64,000 bases of DNA from Taeniopygia guttata. Its lineage: Eukaryota; Chordata; Aves; Passeriformes; Estrildidae. The translations under genes were made by a program, and so were the position numbers. The notes below the pieces were generated by a model, which saw only the letters and a list, made by a program, of their open reading frames with translations, was not told the origin of the DNA and did not search any database. The stretch is taken from contig NC_133050.1 of assembly GCF_048771995.1 (NCBI RefSeq), positions 2,368,501-2,432,500 of the forward strand, given 5' to 3'. Shown piece by piece: positions 14,669 through 26,115 of the stretch (position 1 is its first letter; the number at the start of each line of letters is the position of its first letter).

Positions 14669-17600
14669 ACAGGTCCCTGCTGCTGTTCTCTTCCACGCCG
14701 TGTTCTGTGCACACACACACAGAACAAGGGCAGATCGGGCTGGAGAGGTGCCTGTGCTGAAGGTGCAGTTCCACAACCCTGTGGAGTTGCAGATCTTGCT
14801 GTGCAGCCTGGAGCCCCTGGAATTTGGAAGAGCCAAGCTGAGTATGCTCTGAAGGCAGCTGTGAGGGATTCCATGGCAAGCTTTCACGGAGGGCAAAGGA
14901 GCTTGGAATGCTGGAAGTTTTCAGGAATAACTTCCTGAAGGCTCAGCAGTGTCCATCCCTGCACAGGATCAGGGAGAGGGCAGAACCAGCGACCATCCAG
15001 GCTTAGCAGGGAGCTTTGGGTGTGCCTGAGGGCAAAGGAAGCAGCAGCGCGGTGCCCGAGACTGGGACGCACGACCCTGCCAGTGCCCGGAGCGCTGTCA
15101 GGCAGTGCTGGGATCCCGGCTGTGGTTCTGGTGCCCACAAGTGAGGAATTGCAGCCCCAGGCTCAGAGCCAGTCAGAAAGCCAAGCAAGTGAGAGCAGAG
15201 GGAGGGCACCCTTCCAGTCTCTCTTGGGCATGGCCGCAAAACAGGCCCTGCTGCTTCTTCCTCTGCCTGTGTTTGGGCTGTGCTGGTGGCAGAGGCAGCC
15301 AGGCTGTGCTCTGCCTTCCAGAGCCTGTTGGGAGCGGGCATGAAAAGCGCTGTGTGCACAGCAGAGAGGCCTGGAAGGTGCTGGCAAGAGCGTCCTGCGG
15401 GAGCAGGGCTCTGGGCTCTGGCTGGGAACAGCCTGGTCTTGGTGCCGTGGGCGCAGGCAGGAGTTGAGGCAGGTGAAGAGGCACTGAGCAGCTTGTGTTT
15501 GTAGAGGGCCTGGGGCTGCACGTCTGAGCCTCCACCTGGAAAGGCACTTGGGGGAATAGGAGCTGGAGCTGGAGTGCCTGTCCTGAAAGGACATGAAGTC
15601 CTTCAGCCTTGCCAGCGTTTCCTAAGGGTGTGTTGGTGTTGAGCAGAAAAGCTGCACATTTGGGGAAATGCCTTTGGAGGACAGGGGCTTGCTTCTCAAG
15701 GAAAGTGCTTCCCAGGGAGCTCCCAGTGAGGCAGGTGCAAGTGTCCCCCTTTGGCTCTCTGTGCTCCTTTCAGTCCTTGAGGCCCACTGCACTTGGCAGA
15801 GGGACAGGGGAAGGGAGAAGGCTGTGAAGAGCAGGTTTGGCATCCACCTGGACCTGCAGAGACCAACCCAAGCACCTGCAGCAGCGTGTGTTACCCCCCC
15901 TTTGGACAGAGGGGTGAGCAGAACCATCTCTGTCCATCTGTGAGCCCCACAGCTCTCTGTGGGAGCTGTGAATTAAAAGGCCATTACACACTCACTTTTC
16001 ACATCTTCCCGTCTGCTGTGTTGCATCTCTTGGCAAGATGCATTTGCCTCCTGCTTGCTGGGAGCTGCTGTGGCCCAGGGCCAGCACAGACTGGGCTGGG
16101 TGGGCCAGGCAGCGTGGTGGAGAGTCTTGGCTGATCTTGGTGTGTGCCTGGCCTCAGAAAAGGCTTGGAAGATTTGCCTGCCGAGGTGTCCTGCTCCTTG
16201 GCTCTCCCTGTGCATCTTGGAGAGCACAAGGTAGGCATTTCTGGCAGCTGGGCATCAGCAGGCCTTCAAATGGGGGCGTGTTGTGGAGCGAGCGCAGCTG
16301 AGATACCCTGAGAGGAGCCCAGGGCTCCTTGCTCCTCTCTGCTGGCCCGTGAGTGTCTGTCTGCTTTCGGGATGGCCCTGGCTGTGTCACGGGTGCTGCG
16401 TGGACACGAGACAGCCGCTCCTGTCCCGCTGGGTCCCAGCAGCGCCTGGCAGCCATCCTGCATCCACGTCAGGATGCTGGCCAAGAGAGGCCCTGGAAGC
16501 TGAGGCAGCTGATTTTAAGCTTCTGCAGGTGCCAACAGGTCAAGGCCAACAGTGTTCCCTCAGGATACAGCATTCCTGAGGGGCTTCCCCAGAGCTGCCT
16601 GATGCCACCCACTCCTTGTGGCACCAGTTGCTTTCCTGTGGAAGGTTCTACCTTCCCCAAGAGCACAGAAGGAGCTGGAGAAAGACCTGGCCAGGCTGCT
16701 CTTGATCCTTTACCAGCAGCCCTGGGTGAGCAGAGTAGTCCCAGCTGAGCGCAGATGTGCCAATGGAAGAGCCGTGCATGGGAAGGCTCGGTGGGAAGGA
16801 TGATCCAGGATCCATAGGCCTGGCAGCCTGAGCTTGCTGCCGGGGAAGGCCTTGGAGCAGATCCTCCTGAGTGCCATCCCACAGCACGTGCAGGGAACCA
16901 GGGGGTCTGCTGGAGGGAGGGAAACTCTGCAGAGGGACAGGGACAGCTGAGGGTCCTGGCAGGAAGTTGAGGGCTTCTTTGTGGTCTTTGCAGGGTGTTG
17001 GTGTTGGACATGCGCTGGGGAAGGAGTTGTCTGGGAGGTGAGAGGTCTGGGCTGGAATTTGAGTCTGTTTTAAGGCAGCATCCTTCGTTTGGCACAGCCT
17101 TGCTCATGGGTCTCAGAAAGAATATCCGTGACTGTTTGTGTTCATGGTCCTGATTGTGCTGCAGAGAACAAGAGGGGAGAGCTGTACTTTATTGGCCACT
17201 TAGATCTCTATACCGGGGCAGGGTTAACCATTTTGCCATCTACTCATTGTTGCCAGCAGTTGCTCCAGGTGCTCCTGCCAACAGCCCCTGCAGGCAGGAG
17301 CACAGCCCCCAGTGCAGGTGGGTTTGGCTCCCTCTGGCACAGAAGCCCCCCAGGGGCACAGGTCTCTGGGGCAGGAGACGGGCACCAGCCCTGCCAGGGC
17401 TCGGGGCTGGCAGGTCTGCCTGGGTGGGGACTCTGCCACAGCTGCTGGTGTCAGCGCTCCCCGGGCCCCAGGGCTCAGAGCAGCATTCGTGCCCTGGCCC
17501 ACAGTTCCTTGTGTGTGCCACACCCGCGGGTTTAGGGTGGCCACGGGCTGGGATGCGTCCCGAGGAGGCTGTGGCAGCTTCCATGGAAGGTTCTGTGCCC

Positions 17601-18145
17601 TTCCCAGCGCAGCTGTGTCGGCAACCCTGGGAGCTCCTTCTGCTGCCCGGAGCCCGCAGAGCCGGGCAGTGTTTGCTGATGGTCTGAGCCGTTCCTAAAG
17701 ATCCTGTCGGGCTGTCTGACACACTTGGGGCCAGGGATTCCTTCCAACCTGGGCCACTTTGGCTGGGCAGGGGGTGGCCCCAGGGCAGGTGGCAGTGTGT
17801 GCAAGGCCCCTTTGTGACATGGTGCAGCATGGTTACTATGGCATAGAACGGGACAGGATGGCCTTTGTGACACGTGCTGACATAGGAGCTGGCACTAACC
17901 AGAGCACGCCACTCTGCTCAGAGCAGGCGACCGGACAGGACGGGACAGAGCGGTGCCGTGAGGAGCCCCCGCACAGCGCGCTCATTCGTGCCTGACCCGG
18001 AGCTTTTCTGAGGCATTATTCCTACAGGTGACCTCGTGGCAAGACCACAGGACTTGGCAGCCCGTGGCCTTCCCGAGGCTTCTCTTTTGTAGGTGCCCTT
18101 GAGGACTTGTTGACTTGGAGCTTTCCCAAGCCATCTCTCTTTCAG
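14669..18145. other. Mostly anonymous sequence upstream of the MROH gene
   Basis: No exon chain was identified. The stretch is G+C-moderate and carries one CR1-like fragment, listed separately. It may hold the promoter and untranslated exons of the MROH gene. Acceptor-like sites before 18077 and 18146 share a TAGGTGCCC or CAGGTGCCC context, suggesting alternative 5' exons. Confidence 0.35.
16670..16890 (+). mobile_element. Worn CR1-like reverse transcriptase fragment
   Basis: The plus strand encodes, with breaks, a stretch like RPGSLSLLPGKALEQILLSA. This parallels the RPVSLTSVPSKVMEQITLSA block of the CR1 copy at 62.5-63.5 kb. The remaining CR1 body is not recognisable. Confidence 0.5.
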
Positions 18146-18169
18146 GTGCCCTCGATACCAGACTCTGGC

Positions 18170-21100
18170 ATGGCGGGCAGATTTCTCGGCTTGTTCAGAG
18201 TGTTCAGGGGAAAAAAAAAGAAAAGCCCTGAAGCTGCTCCACCACAACAGCGTGAAAACCTGGAGCAGTTCCAGCCACCGGAGGACGGTGAGTGGCAGAG
18301 CTGGGCCACAGGACTGATGCCTGCAGCCAGCTTGGCCCCATCCCGTCCCTTCCTGTCCCATCCCATCCCATCCCATCCCATCCCATCCCATCCCATCCCA
18401 TCCCATCCCATCCCATCCCATCCCATCCCATCCCATCCCATCCCATCCCATCCCATCCCATCCCCTGGGGATGTGCCCATGGACAGGAGGGAAGAGGGCC
18501 TGGGCAGACACCCCGCAGTGGCCGTGCTCCATCCCCTGGGGCATCCCGGGGCGGTCCCTGCCTGGGGAGCCCAGGGCTGGGCTGTGTTCTCCGGCCTCTC
18601 CCGCAGCCCCTCAGCCCTGGCTGCGCTCGCTCTTTGCCAGATGCAGCCCTGGACCGCACACAAGAGAAGAAACCTGCCCGTGGCCGTTTCCGCAAAACCC
18701 TGAAGGTGCCTGCAGCCATCCCCACCTGGGCTGGGCCTGCTGTCACTGCTCAGCCCAGCAGCACGCCTGGAGCACTCCATGGAACATCCCTGGCTTTCAT
18801 TTCCTTTGTTCTCCTACAGACGTTCTGGAAGTTCCCGTGCATTCGACGTAGAAAGACCGGCAGCGCAGCAGCTGAGGGCCCGGCCGAGCCTGGCTCGGGG
18901 CTGACCGAGCTCCAGGCTGAGCCTGATGTCAGCCCAGATTTGCCTGAGCGCTCAGAGAACTCTGACACCTCAGTGACTGAAACTCGGACAAAGATTCTTC
19001 TCACATCAATGACTGAGGATGTGGACATCACAAACGCCAAAACCAGAGACACTCAGGGCATCGCAAATACTGACACCATGCCCTCTCCAACTCTGAGTCA
19101 GGAACTCATATTCGACTATTTCAAGGACCCTTGTGTTCCTTCTCAGCAGCAGGTAAGCAGCCTGGGGCCAGGCCTGGAGGCCTCCCAGCATCGTGTGTCC
19201 CCTCAAGCCATGGTCTCTGGGCCCCCTCAGCCTTTGAGGCCAGCACAGTGTGGAAGAAGGGAAGCACTTCTTTGAAATAGCTGGGCAAGTTGTTCCCTGG
19301 ACAATGTTCCATTTCTCCCCCATGCTTCCTCCAGGTGCCAGCCAAGGTGAAGAACATCCACCAGCGTCTCATGTCCCAAGTCACTGTGGATGTCTGGCTG
19401 AAGAATGACATTTTGAGGCTGGCTGAAGAACACCCTGCTGACCTGGTGCTGACCCTCCTGCGCTGTGCCCCAGCGTGTGACAGGTACGGGGCCCACGAGC
19501 CTTGAGAGCTCAGGGCTCAGCAGCCTTTAGGGCCCACGGCCCTGCACAGCCTGTGCAATGGGCTCTGCCAGACAGGCAGAGAGGCCCAGGAGCCTCGGGC
19601 CCCTCTGTTCCCTGAGCCTGCTGCCAGCGCTCCCCCCCTGCCCTTCAGGGCACAGGGGCTCTGTCACCTGGGCCCCCACGGGTGCACACGGCATGGTGCT
19701 GTGACTGAGATGCCCCTGACACAGAGCTCTGATCCCACAGAGCCGCTGCAATGATGTGGAGAACCATAGGCTCATCGAGTCCCACAGTGGAAAAGGTGCT
19801 GCCAACGCTGCTCTGTGTGATGGAGAACTGGCCTCTGCACAGCATGTGCACCTCTGATGGGGACAACGAGGAAGTCTTTGCCCTGGCTGTGAGTTTCTGG
19901 AACTGGCCTTTGCTCACCCCCAGGTTGCCAGCAGCTCTCCATCCTCTCCATCATTCAGTTGCTGGGCTGAAACCTGGGCTAGGGCCAGGCTCAGGGGGCA
20001 CCAGGCCCGCTGCTCGCCCTGCGTCGGCTCTTGGGCCCTGCCCCATGGACACCTCGTCACTGAGCGCTGCCTTGGGCTGTTCTCTTGCAGGCAACTCTGG
20101 GTCTCTGGGTGATTCTCCAGGTGCCTGAGTGCCAGGAGGCGATAAACCTTTATTCCCCCCGCCTGTTTGTGGCTCTGCTCTTCCATCTTGTCATCACCAC
20201 ACAGCAGATACCACCAGTGGAAGTTGCTACATTCTGGAGAGCATGCTGGCAGGCACACCACCTTCACTGCAAGCCCAACAGGTCCCAGTCCCCCTGTCCT
20301 TCCCGTGCCCTTGTGGCCAGTGCCAGCGCTCCCAGTGTGACCTGGGCTTTGCTCTGCACACAGGTTTGCAGTGCAGGCCATAAAGGCTCTGCTCTGCCGA
20401 CTGCAGTGGGACCATGTGGTGCTGGCTATGGAGCGCAAGCGTGACTGGGACATGCTGCTGCGTGCTGACACCCAGCACGTTGCTGTGGGCCTGCTGGCCA
20501 GGTGAGACCCCCTTCTCCCCACGGTCCCCAATTTGTGCCCTGTGCCCAGGTGCCCCTCACAGTCCCTGCGGTCATGGGCCAGAGGGCCTTTTCACTGAGG
20601 GACAGCCAAGGAAACTGGAAAAGGATTGGAGAGGAGAGTGCCCAGAAGGGGCCGCCTCCCAAAGCGCCCACATCCTCTCCAGGGATGCTGGGGAAAGACC
20701 CGAACTCTGTGAGTCCCTCCTGGGAGGGGTTTGGCCTTCCCACCTCAGGGCCTTTTTCCCCCCTTGCCAGGGTGTTGTGCCATGTCTTGGACCCCTTCTG
20801 TTCCCGCATTGCATTCCGCCTGCTCCAGCCACAGAGCAGGGAAGAGCCGTGCTGGGATCTGCCCTCCCTGGCATTCCTGGTGGAGGTGAGCCTGTTGGCC
20901 AGCGCTGCCTGCCTCAGCTGCCTCCCGGCTCTCTGCCCTCTCGCAGCCGCAGCTGCCTGGGACGGTGCCCACGCCCCGTGCTGCTGCCTGGGCCCGGCCC
21001 TGTGCGGTTCTGGGCTCCTGCCGGCCGGGTCCCCTGTCACTGCCCTGTGCCTTTCAGGTCCTCGGGGGCCTGGATTTGAGTGAATGCGGTGACAGCGTTC

Positions 21101-23438
21101 TGGAGATGATGTCAAGGTACCTGCGGAGCGAGTGCAGGGAGCGGCGTCGCCTGGCGCTCCGAGGCCTTGTGGTGCTCACCAAGGATCCCTCGATGGTGAG
21201 AAGGGGGCAGCAGCTGAAGCTGCGCTGGGCAAAGCAGCCCCTTGGGCTGGCAGGGCTTCAGGAGCTGAGGCAGCTGCTCCCAGCTCTCCTGCCTCCCCTG
21301 CCCCAGTGCTTTGGGACAGGCCTTTGGCCTGTGGGCCCTGCAGCAGCAGGGTGGGCCTGCAGTGCCAGGGCGGTGTTGGCCGTGCAGCCATCCACGGCTC
21401 CCCAGCCCACCCTTGTGTTCCGCACAGGCCAGAAGAATGTACCCGCTGTCTCAAAGCCTTCTGGAGCTGCTGGGGGATGCAGATGGAGAGGTGGTCAGCA
21501 TGAGCCTCCGTGTGTTCACAAATGTCCTCCAGCACAAAGACATCCTGGTATCCAGCACCACTGCCCCGAAGCTCGCTGAGGCACTCCTCCTGCTCTTTGA
21601 CCATGTAAGGCTCTATGTCCACAGCCATGGGCACAGACTGCCCGCATACACTTTCCCCTTATGGATTTTCTGACATTGTCTCTGGTGAGCCTGGAATAAT
21701 TGGTCTTAAAAGTCTTATCCTCTTCTTTTCTAAAGGACAGCAGCTATGTGCGCTTGCTCTCTATTTTACTCTTTGACAAGATCATGAACTTTCTAGTGGA
21801 TGAGGGAGAAAAGCCCATGAAGAAGATTTTGTGTCAGAGCTTGCTCCCACTTTTCTTGCACTGCCATGAGGACAACCAGCGCGTGGCAAATGTGAGGTTT
21901 TGTGTGATGCTGGTGGATCTCTGGGAGGGGGCTGGGCTGCCTCCTGCCCTGGTGCCTGGCGGGCTGCAGCCTCCTCCAGGCCCTTGCCACAGGGACGCGG
22001 GTCCTGCGCCCTGGGCTCTGGGGCCATCTCTGGGTCTCGGCTGCTCTCCAGGCTTCTCGGGAAACGCTGCTTGGTGTGGCCGAGTTTTTGAAGAAGAGGA
22101 ATCTCAAGAAGCTGCTGAAGAAGGAGCAGCTGTCAAAGTTTGCCGAGTGCCTGGTAAGGAGGGCCGGGAAGCCGCAGCCCCAGCCTGGAGAAGCCCCCTG
22201 AGCGCGGTGCTCGGTGTGCGGGCTGGCAGCTGTGCCCCTGCCCGCTGCTGCAGCCCAAGGCCGCGCGGGCTCTGCTCCAGGCTCCTGCGGCCCGAGCCGG
22301 GTGCCGATGGAGCCCCGGCCCGGCGGGGCTGCGGGGCGGCACCGCGGCTCCCCGGGCAGCAGCCGGCCCTCTGCCCCCTCCAGAGCCCGGCGCCAGCGGC
22401 TGCTGGCCGGGCCTCAGGGCTGTGCGGGCAGGGGAGGCCGGGGTTTGCGCAGGGAGCGCCCGGCCCAGGGGCTGAGCCCGCGCCAACCCTTCCCTCCTGC
22501 CGCTCTCTGCAGCTGGCAGAGGACAGCAGCAGCGCGGCCGAGCACCTGCGCCGGGCCCTGCCCTACCTGCAGAGCCCACAGGAGCCCCTGCGAGAGGCGG
22601 CCGTCAGGTTCATGGGTGAGCCACCAGCCCGGGCTCCCTCCCCGCCCCGCCGCAGCTCGGCCCCAGCCCCTCTGCTGCCCCGGCAGCGCCACCCGGGCCG
22701 GCGCCTCTGGCAGCCGTGCCCTGGGGCGGCAGCGTGCGGCGAGGGCCCGGGCTGAGCCCTGCCGGGCCAGGAGGCCGTGCGGCCCCAGGGCTGGCAGCGC
22801 CGCTGGCAGGGAGCTGTGCCGCTGGGCCTGACAGGCTCTGTGTTCCCAGGGATGGCCGGGCGCTACCTGAAGGGACAGCCAGTCGAGCTTCACGTTCTCA
22901 CTCAGGGTGAGTGAGGGCAGCGGGCTGTCAGCGGGGGCTGGCCGGGAGAGCTGCAATGCCGGCCAGGGAGCTGCAATCCCTGTCCCGGCTGTGGCCAGCT
23001 TCGCTCCTTGTGTGGACGAGGGCTGGTGTGGGCAGGGCACAGAGAGATTTCAGGGACGCCAGTGGGGGGATTCGTGACCAGCGCCTTGCGGCTGATCCCG
23101 TTGGGTCTTCCTCTCTGTTAGGCATGGCGGGAGCTGGGAGAGATGGCCTTAGCAGAAGAATTGCTGGGTGGCCCTCTGGGCTCTGACTGTGGTAGTTTAT
23201 CTGTCTTCCAGCCCTTGAAGTCATGAGCGAAGATGACAGCCCATCCTCCACTAACCTGGAACTTCAGGCAATTTTTGGGAAGAGATGTGCAGAACTAAGG
23301 TCATCTGCTGGATTCACAGAACCACGATCCCAAGAAGAGTACCAGGAGACAGTGAAGAGAGCACCAGGACTCAACGTCACTGGAGCCCCAGGCACACCTG
23401 ATGCTGGCCACAGCTGTGCCTGCTGCAAGCTCCCATAG
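18170..23438 (+). CDS. MROH-family HEAT-repeat protein, complete, 738 residues
   Basis: Maestro heat-like repeat (MROH) proteins are alpha-helical HEAT-repeat scaffolds of largely unknown role, expanded in passerines. Fifteen exons join in phase with no stop: 18170-18287, 18641-18705, 18820-19152, 19335-19483, 19741-19888, 20091-20281, 20364-20501, 20771-20885, 21058-21195, 21428-21604, 21736-21891, 22052-22153, 22513-22615, 22850-22906 and 23212-23438. All introns are GT-AG, and the exons sum to 2217 bases. ATG at 18170 opens a basic start (MAGRFLGLFRVFRGKKKK). Exon 3 is an acidic linker. HEAT helices run from exon 4, with family signatures such as DSVLEMMSRYLRSECRERRR (exon 9), STTAPKLAEALLLLFDH (exon 10) and LRRALPYLQSPQEPLREAAV (exon 13). 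The last exon replaces the usual C-terminus with a short Cys-rich end (HSCACCKLP) that also occurs at 14.4 kb. No lesion was found, so it could be expressed. Confidence 0.85.
18356..18464 (+). repeat. (TCCCA)n microsatellite in MROH intron 1
   Basis: About 21 perfect TCCCA units sit in the first intron, 69 bases after the exon 1 donor. All six frames stay open through it, giving long spurious frames. Confidence 0.97.
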
Positions 23439-23569
23439 CTGCTGCCTTCCCCTTCCCTGTTGACGGCTCCCTCCCCATTCCCTGTTGACAGCTCCTTCCC
23501 TCCAGCCCTCAGACCCTGCCAATCCCCTTTTTTTTTCCCCAATCTCATCCCTTCCCTTTCCCTTCCATT

Positions 23570-23575
23570 AATAAA
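23570..23575 (+). promoter_or_regulatory. Polyadenylation signal of the MROH gene
   Basis: AATAAA lies 132 bases after the MROH stop codon. The same context (CCATTAATAAA) is kept in the copy near 14590. The provirus begins only 68 bases further on. Confidence 0.65.
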
Positions 23576-23642
23576 GAGTTTGGTTTCTCCTCCTTACCTG
23601 CATCTCTGTGGAGCGGAAGCGGCACAAATCCCGGGCCCTGGG

Positions 23643-23998
23643 TGTTGCCTTTATAAAGGGCAACCAGCGACCTGGTTCAGGTGGCAGCACGGCAGCCTGG
23701 TCTCGCCCAGGCCACTCGGGCTAATCAACACACGCGGATACCAATGTGGCAGACGGTCGAAAAGCCTTTATTATCTCATCTCGTGGGTTTAAATAGTCTT
23801 GGGGGTCTTTGCTACGTCAGAGGGGGGTTGGGGGGTCTCAGGGGTTAGTCGGGAGTGGAAATTTACCGGGCCAGGTGTGGCTACATGCTTCTGGGGCTTC
23901 AGGGGTTAATAGCTAACGTGGGGAAGGGAGAAGGGGAGGGGTCTATCTTTCCGTGACATCCCGTGATCTTCCGCTTCGCCTGTCCCTTGCCTACCACA
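23643..23998 (-). repeat. 3' LTR of the provirus (356 bp)
   Basis: On the minus strand it runs TGTGGTAGGCAAGGG to GGCAACA. A CTATTTAAACC TATA-like box and an AATAAAGGC polyadenylation signal fall in the expected order. It is a partner of the LTR at 31447-31800. Confidence 0.93.
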
Positions 23999-24012
23999 TC
24001 TCCCCCCTCCTT
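23999..24012 (-). other. Polypurine tract
   Basis: In provirus sense AAGGAGGGGGGAGA directly precedes the TGTGG start of the 3' LTR. This is the expected position for plus-strand DNA priming. Confidence 0.85.
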
Positions 24013-24166
24013 ATCACATACAAAATGAGGTAGTCGTAGATATAGGCACTGGGGTGAGGTACAAACTTGCAACTTGTTAAGGAAAGGGTGGTTTGGTAAA
24101 TCTGGGTAATTTTTTCAAGGCAGGTGTTGAATGCTTTAGCTACTGACCGTGTTTGCAGTTTTCGGT

Positions 24167-26077
24167 TTACAGCATTTGTTGGTGGCCTATGAACAGAATG
24201 TTTGCCCTTTCCAGACGGGCCTGAACAAACGAGACTAGTTTGTTCAGCAGGCATGGTCCTATGGTAATAGCTAAAAGCAGTATCGCCAGTGGACCTACCA
24301 GGGCGGAAATTAAAGTGGTGAGCCAAGGTGATTGATTGAACCAGGATTCAAACCAGCTCTGCTGGGTCTCCCTGTCTCTCTTTCTCTGAGCCAGTCTGTC
24401 TCGGAGTTCTGCCATGGAGTCTTTAACGACTCCCGTATGATCTGCATAAAAGCAGCATTCATCTTTCAAGGCTGCACACAGTCCTCCCTGCTGCATGAAC
24501 AAAAGGTCCAGTCCTCGCCTATTTTGTAAGACCACTTCTGAAAGCGAAGAGACTGATTTCTCTAAATAGGAGATGGACTTCTCGATCCTCTGCAGGTCCT
24601 CGTCGATGGTCATTTGCAGCTGAGAGAGTCCGTGCTGTTGGGTTGCGATGGCTGAGACACCCGTGGCTGTGCCAGCTGCTCCCAAGCCGAGCAGCATCGC
24701 GATGGTTATACCTGTGATGATTTCCCTTTTGTGGAGTCTGTTAGGTTCTTCGAGAAGATGGTATATCTCTTCGTCTGAGTGATACAAGACCCTGGGGACA
24801 ATCAGAACTTGAACACAGAAATCGGTAGAGTCATTGAATTTGGCAAGGAACACACAAGGACTCACTCCGGACCTTTGGCAAACCCACATCCCAGACGCAG
24901 ATGGGATCACCCACTTGTTAGTTTTTCTGTTGGGTTTGACAACTTTAGTGCAGAAGTTGCCTTTCTGCTTTGCTAAGGTTGCATTCCCAAAACATCTGCC
25001 CTGTCCTGTGATTTGACTCAGGGTGATTCCTCTGCGGGGAGTGTCCCATCTGCACTAGTGGGGGGTGCTGGCTGTGGAGTAACTGAAGGGGATGTCTAAA
25101 GCAATGCCTTCATAAAAAGGGGGTTTGACATCATAGCAAAGCCAACAGGAGTTAGTTAGGTTTGGTTTGGTTTCGTTTAGGGTTAGGAAGGTAGCTTCTA
25201 GCATACGAAAGATTGGGTTTGGGTCTGACTCAGCCGTGCGGCCTATCTGGGGGGTATCTGCAAGGCTGGTCGGGGTGTCAGTGGCTTTTGGGGTCAGGGT
25301 TTTGGGGTGGGTTGTGTTTTTCCCTCTCAGCACATTCTTGATAATTTTGTTGGGTCCCACTGGTCGAGGTGCTGGCGGCTGGAGCCTGATAATTCTCACA
25401 TTCACCCACCTCCTCGGTCCTCTGAGGACCACTGTCCATGTTCTACCCGTGGCCCAGCTAGGGTGATCTGGCTGTAGGACAGTCATGTTATAACTTACAC
25501 ATCCCCGTTGTCTAGGCTGTGCAGTGTGGTCTCCGCAGCCAAAGGGTGCCCAGGTGAACTGTAAGAATTTGTCGGGCTCCTGCGGTTGCCACCCGTCTCC
25601 CCATGGTCTGGCATCTGTAACAATGGTTTCGCAGCCCCAATATCCACAATGTCCCCACCCCGGGTAGTCACAGTACCTTTTCCCTGGGTTGGATGCTGGG
25701 CACCAGTAAGATATGTACATGAGTATGATGTGCGGGCTTGAGGGCCGTATTTTCGGTTGCCCTGGAAACAGATCGGCTATGTGGAATACGAAGGATGGAG
25801 CGTTTGTGGTGGTGACCTCTTTGAACACCTTGTCACTTGAAAGATGTTGCATGACCCATCTGAACGGCTGGTGAGGGTAGTGGCCTGGGTCGGCTTGCCC
25901 CCCGGCCACAAGCCCCACCAGCAGGATTGCACAGAGACACTGTGCGAGTCTGGGTCTCACCGCCGTGGGACGCTCAGGTTCTGTCTGGTGGCTTGGTGGT
26001 CCGTTATCTCTCTCTGGAGCAGGGGTGTGTGTATCGCGGGGACGGTCCACGAGCGTGTCCTGCGAACGAAAACTCAC
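24167..26077 (-). pseudogene. env, gammaretrovirus-type envelope with one in-frame stop
   Basis: Env is the surface (SU) and transmembrane (TM) glycoprotein of the virus. The frame runs from 26077 to a stop at 24167 and is interrupted only by TAG at 25055-25057, in the C-terminal third of SU. The upstream part has a hydrophobic signal segment near residue 50, paired cysteines, and a CWLC motif shortly before the break. The downstream part has a basic cleavage-type site (HKR), a Gly/Ala-rich fusion-peptide-like stretch, the CX6CC motif, a membrane span and a short tail. CWLC with CX6CC is the gammaretrovirus/type-D pattern. No ATG precedes the signal segment in this frame; the frame opens with GTG, so translation probably depended on a spliced leader. 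The stop would give a secreted, TM-less SU fragment if translated. Confidence 0.88.
26060..26061 (-). promoter_or_regulatory. Candidate env splice acceptor
   Basis: In provirus sense TTTTCGTTCGCAG ends here, a pyrimidine-rich acceptor. The base after it starts a codon of the env frame. This matches in phase the donor after gag codon 7. Confidence 0.55.
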
Positions 26078-26115
26078 AGTTTTCCATTAGTTTCATTCTG
26101 AAGGTCAGGTTTGAT

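Noticed and set aside
18142-18780. Long overlapping frames on both strands through the (TCCCA)n repeat
   Set aside because: A five-base repeat without stop codons keeps all six frames open. Only the MROH exons at each side have splice support.
22214-22831. Alternative long frames over MROH introns 12-13
   Set aside because: The introns are GC-rich and stop-poor. The exon chain with family similarity is in another frame.
26085-26087. ATG just upstream of env as its start codon
   Set aside because: It lies in a different frame from env and reads into a stop-prone frame. The spliced-leader explanation fits better.
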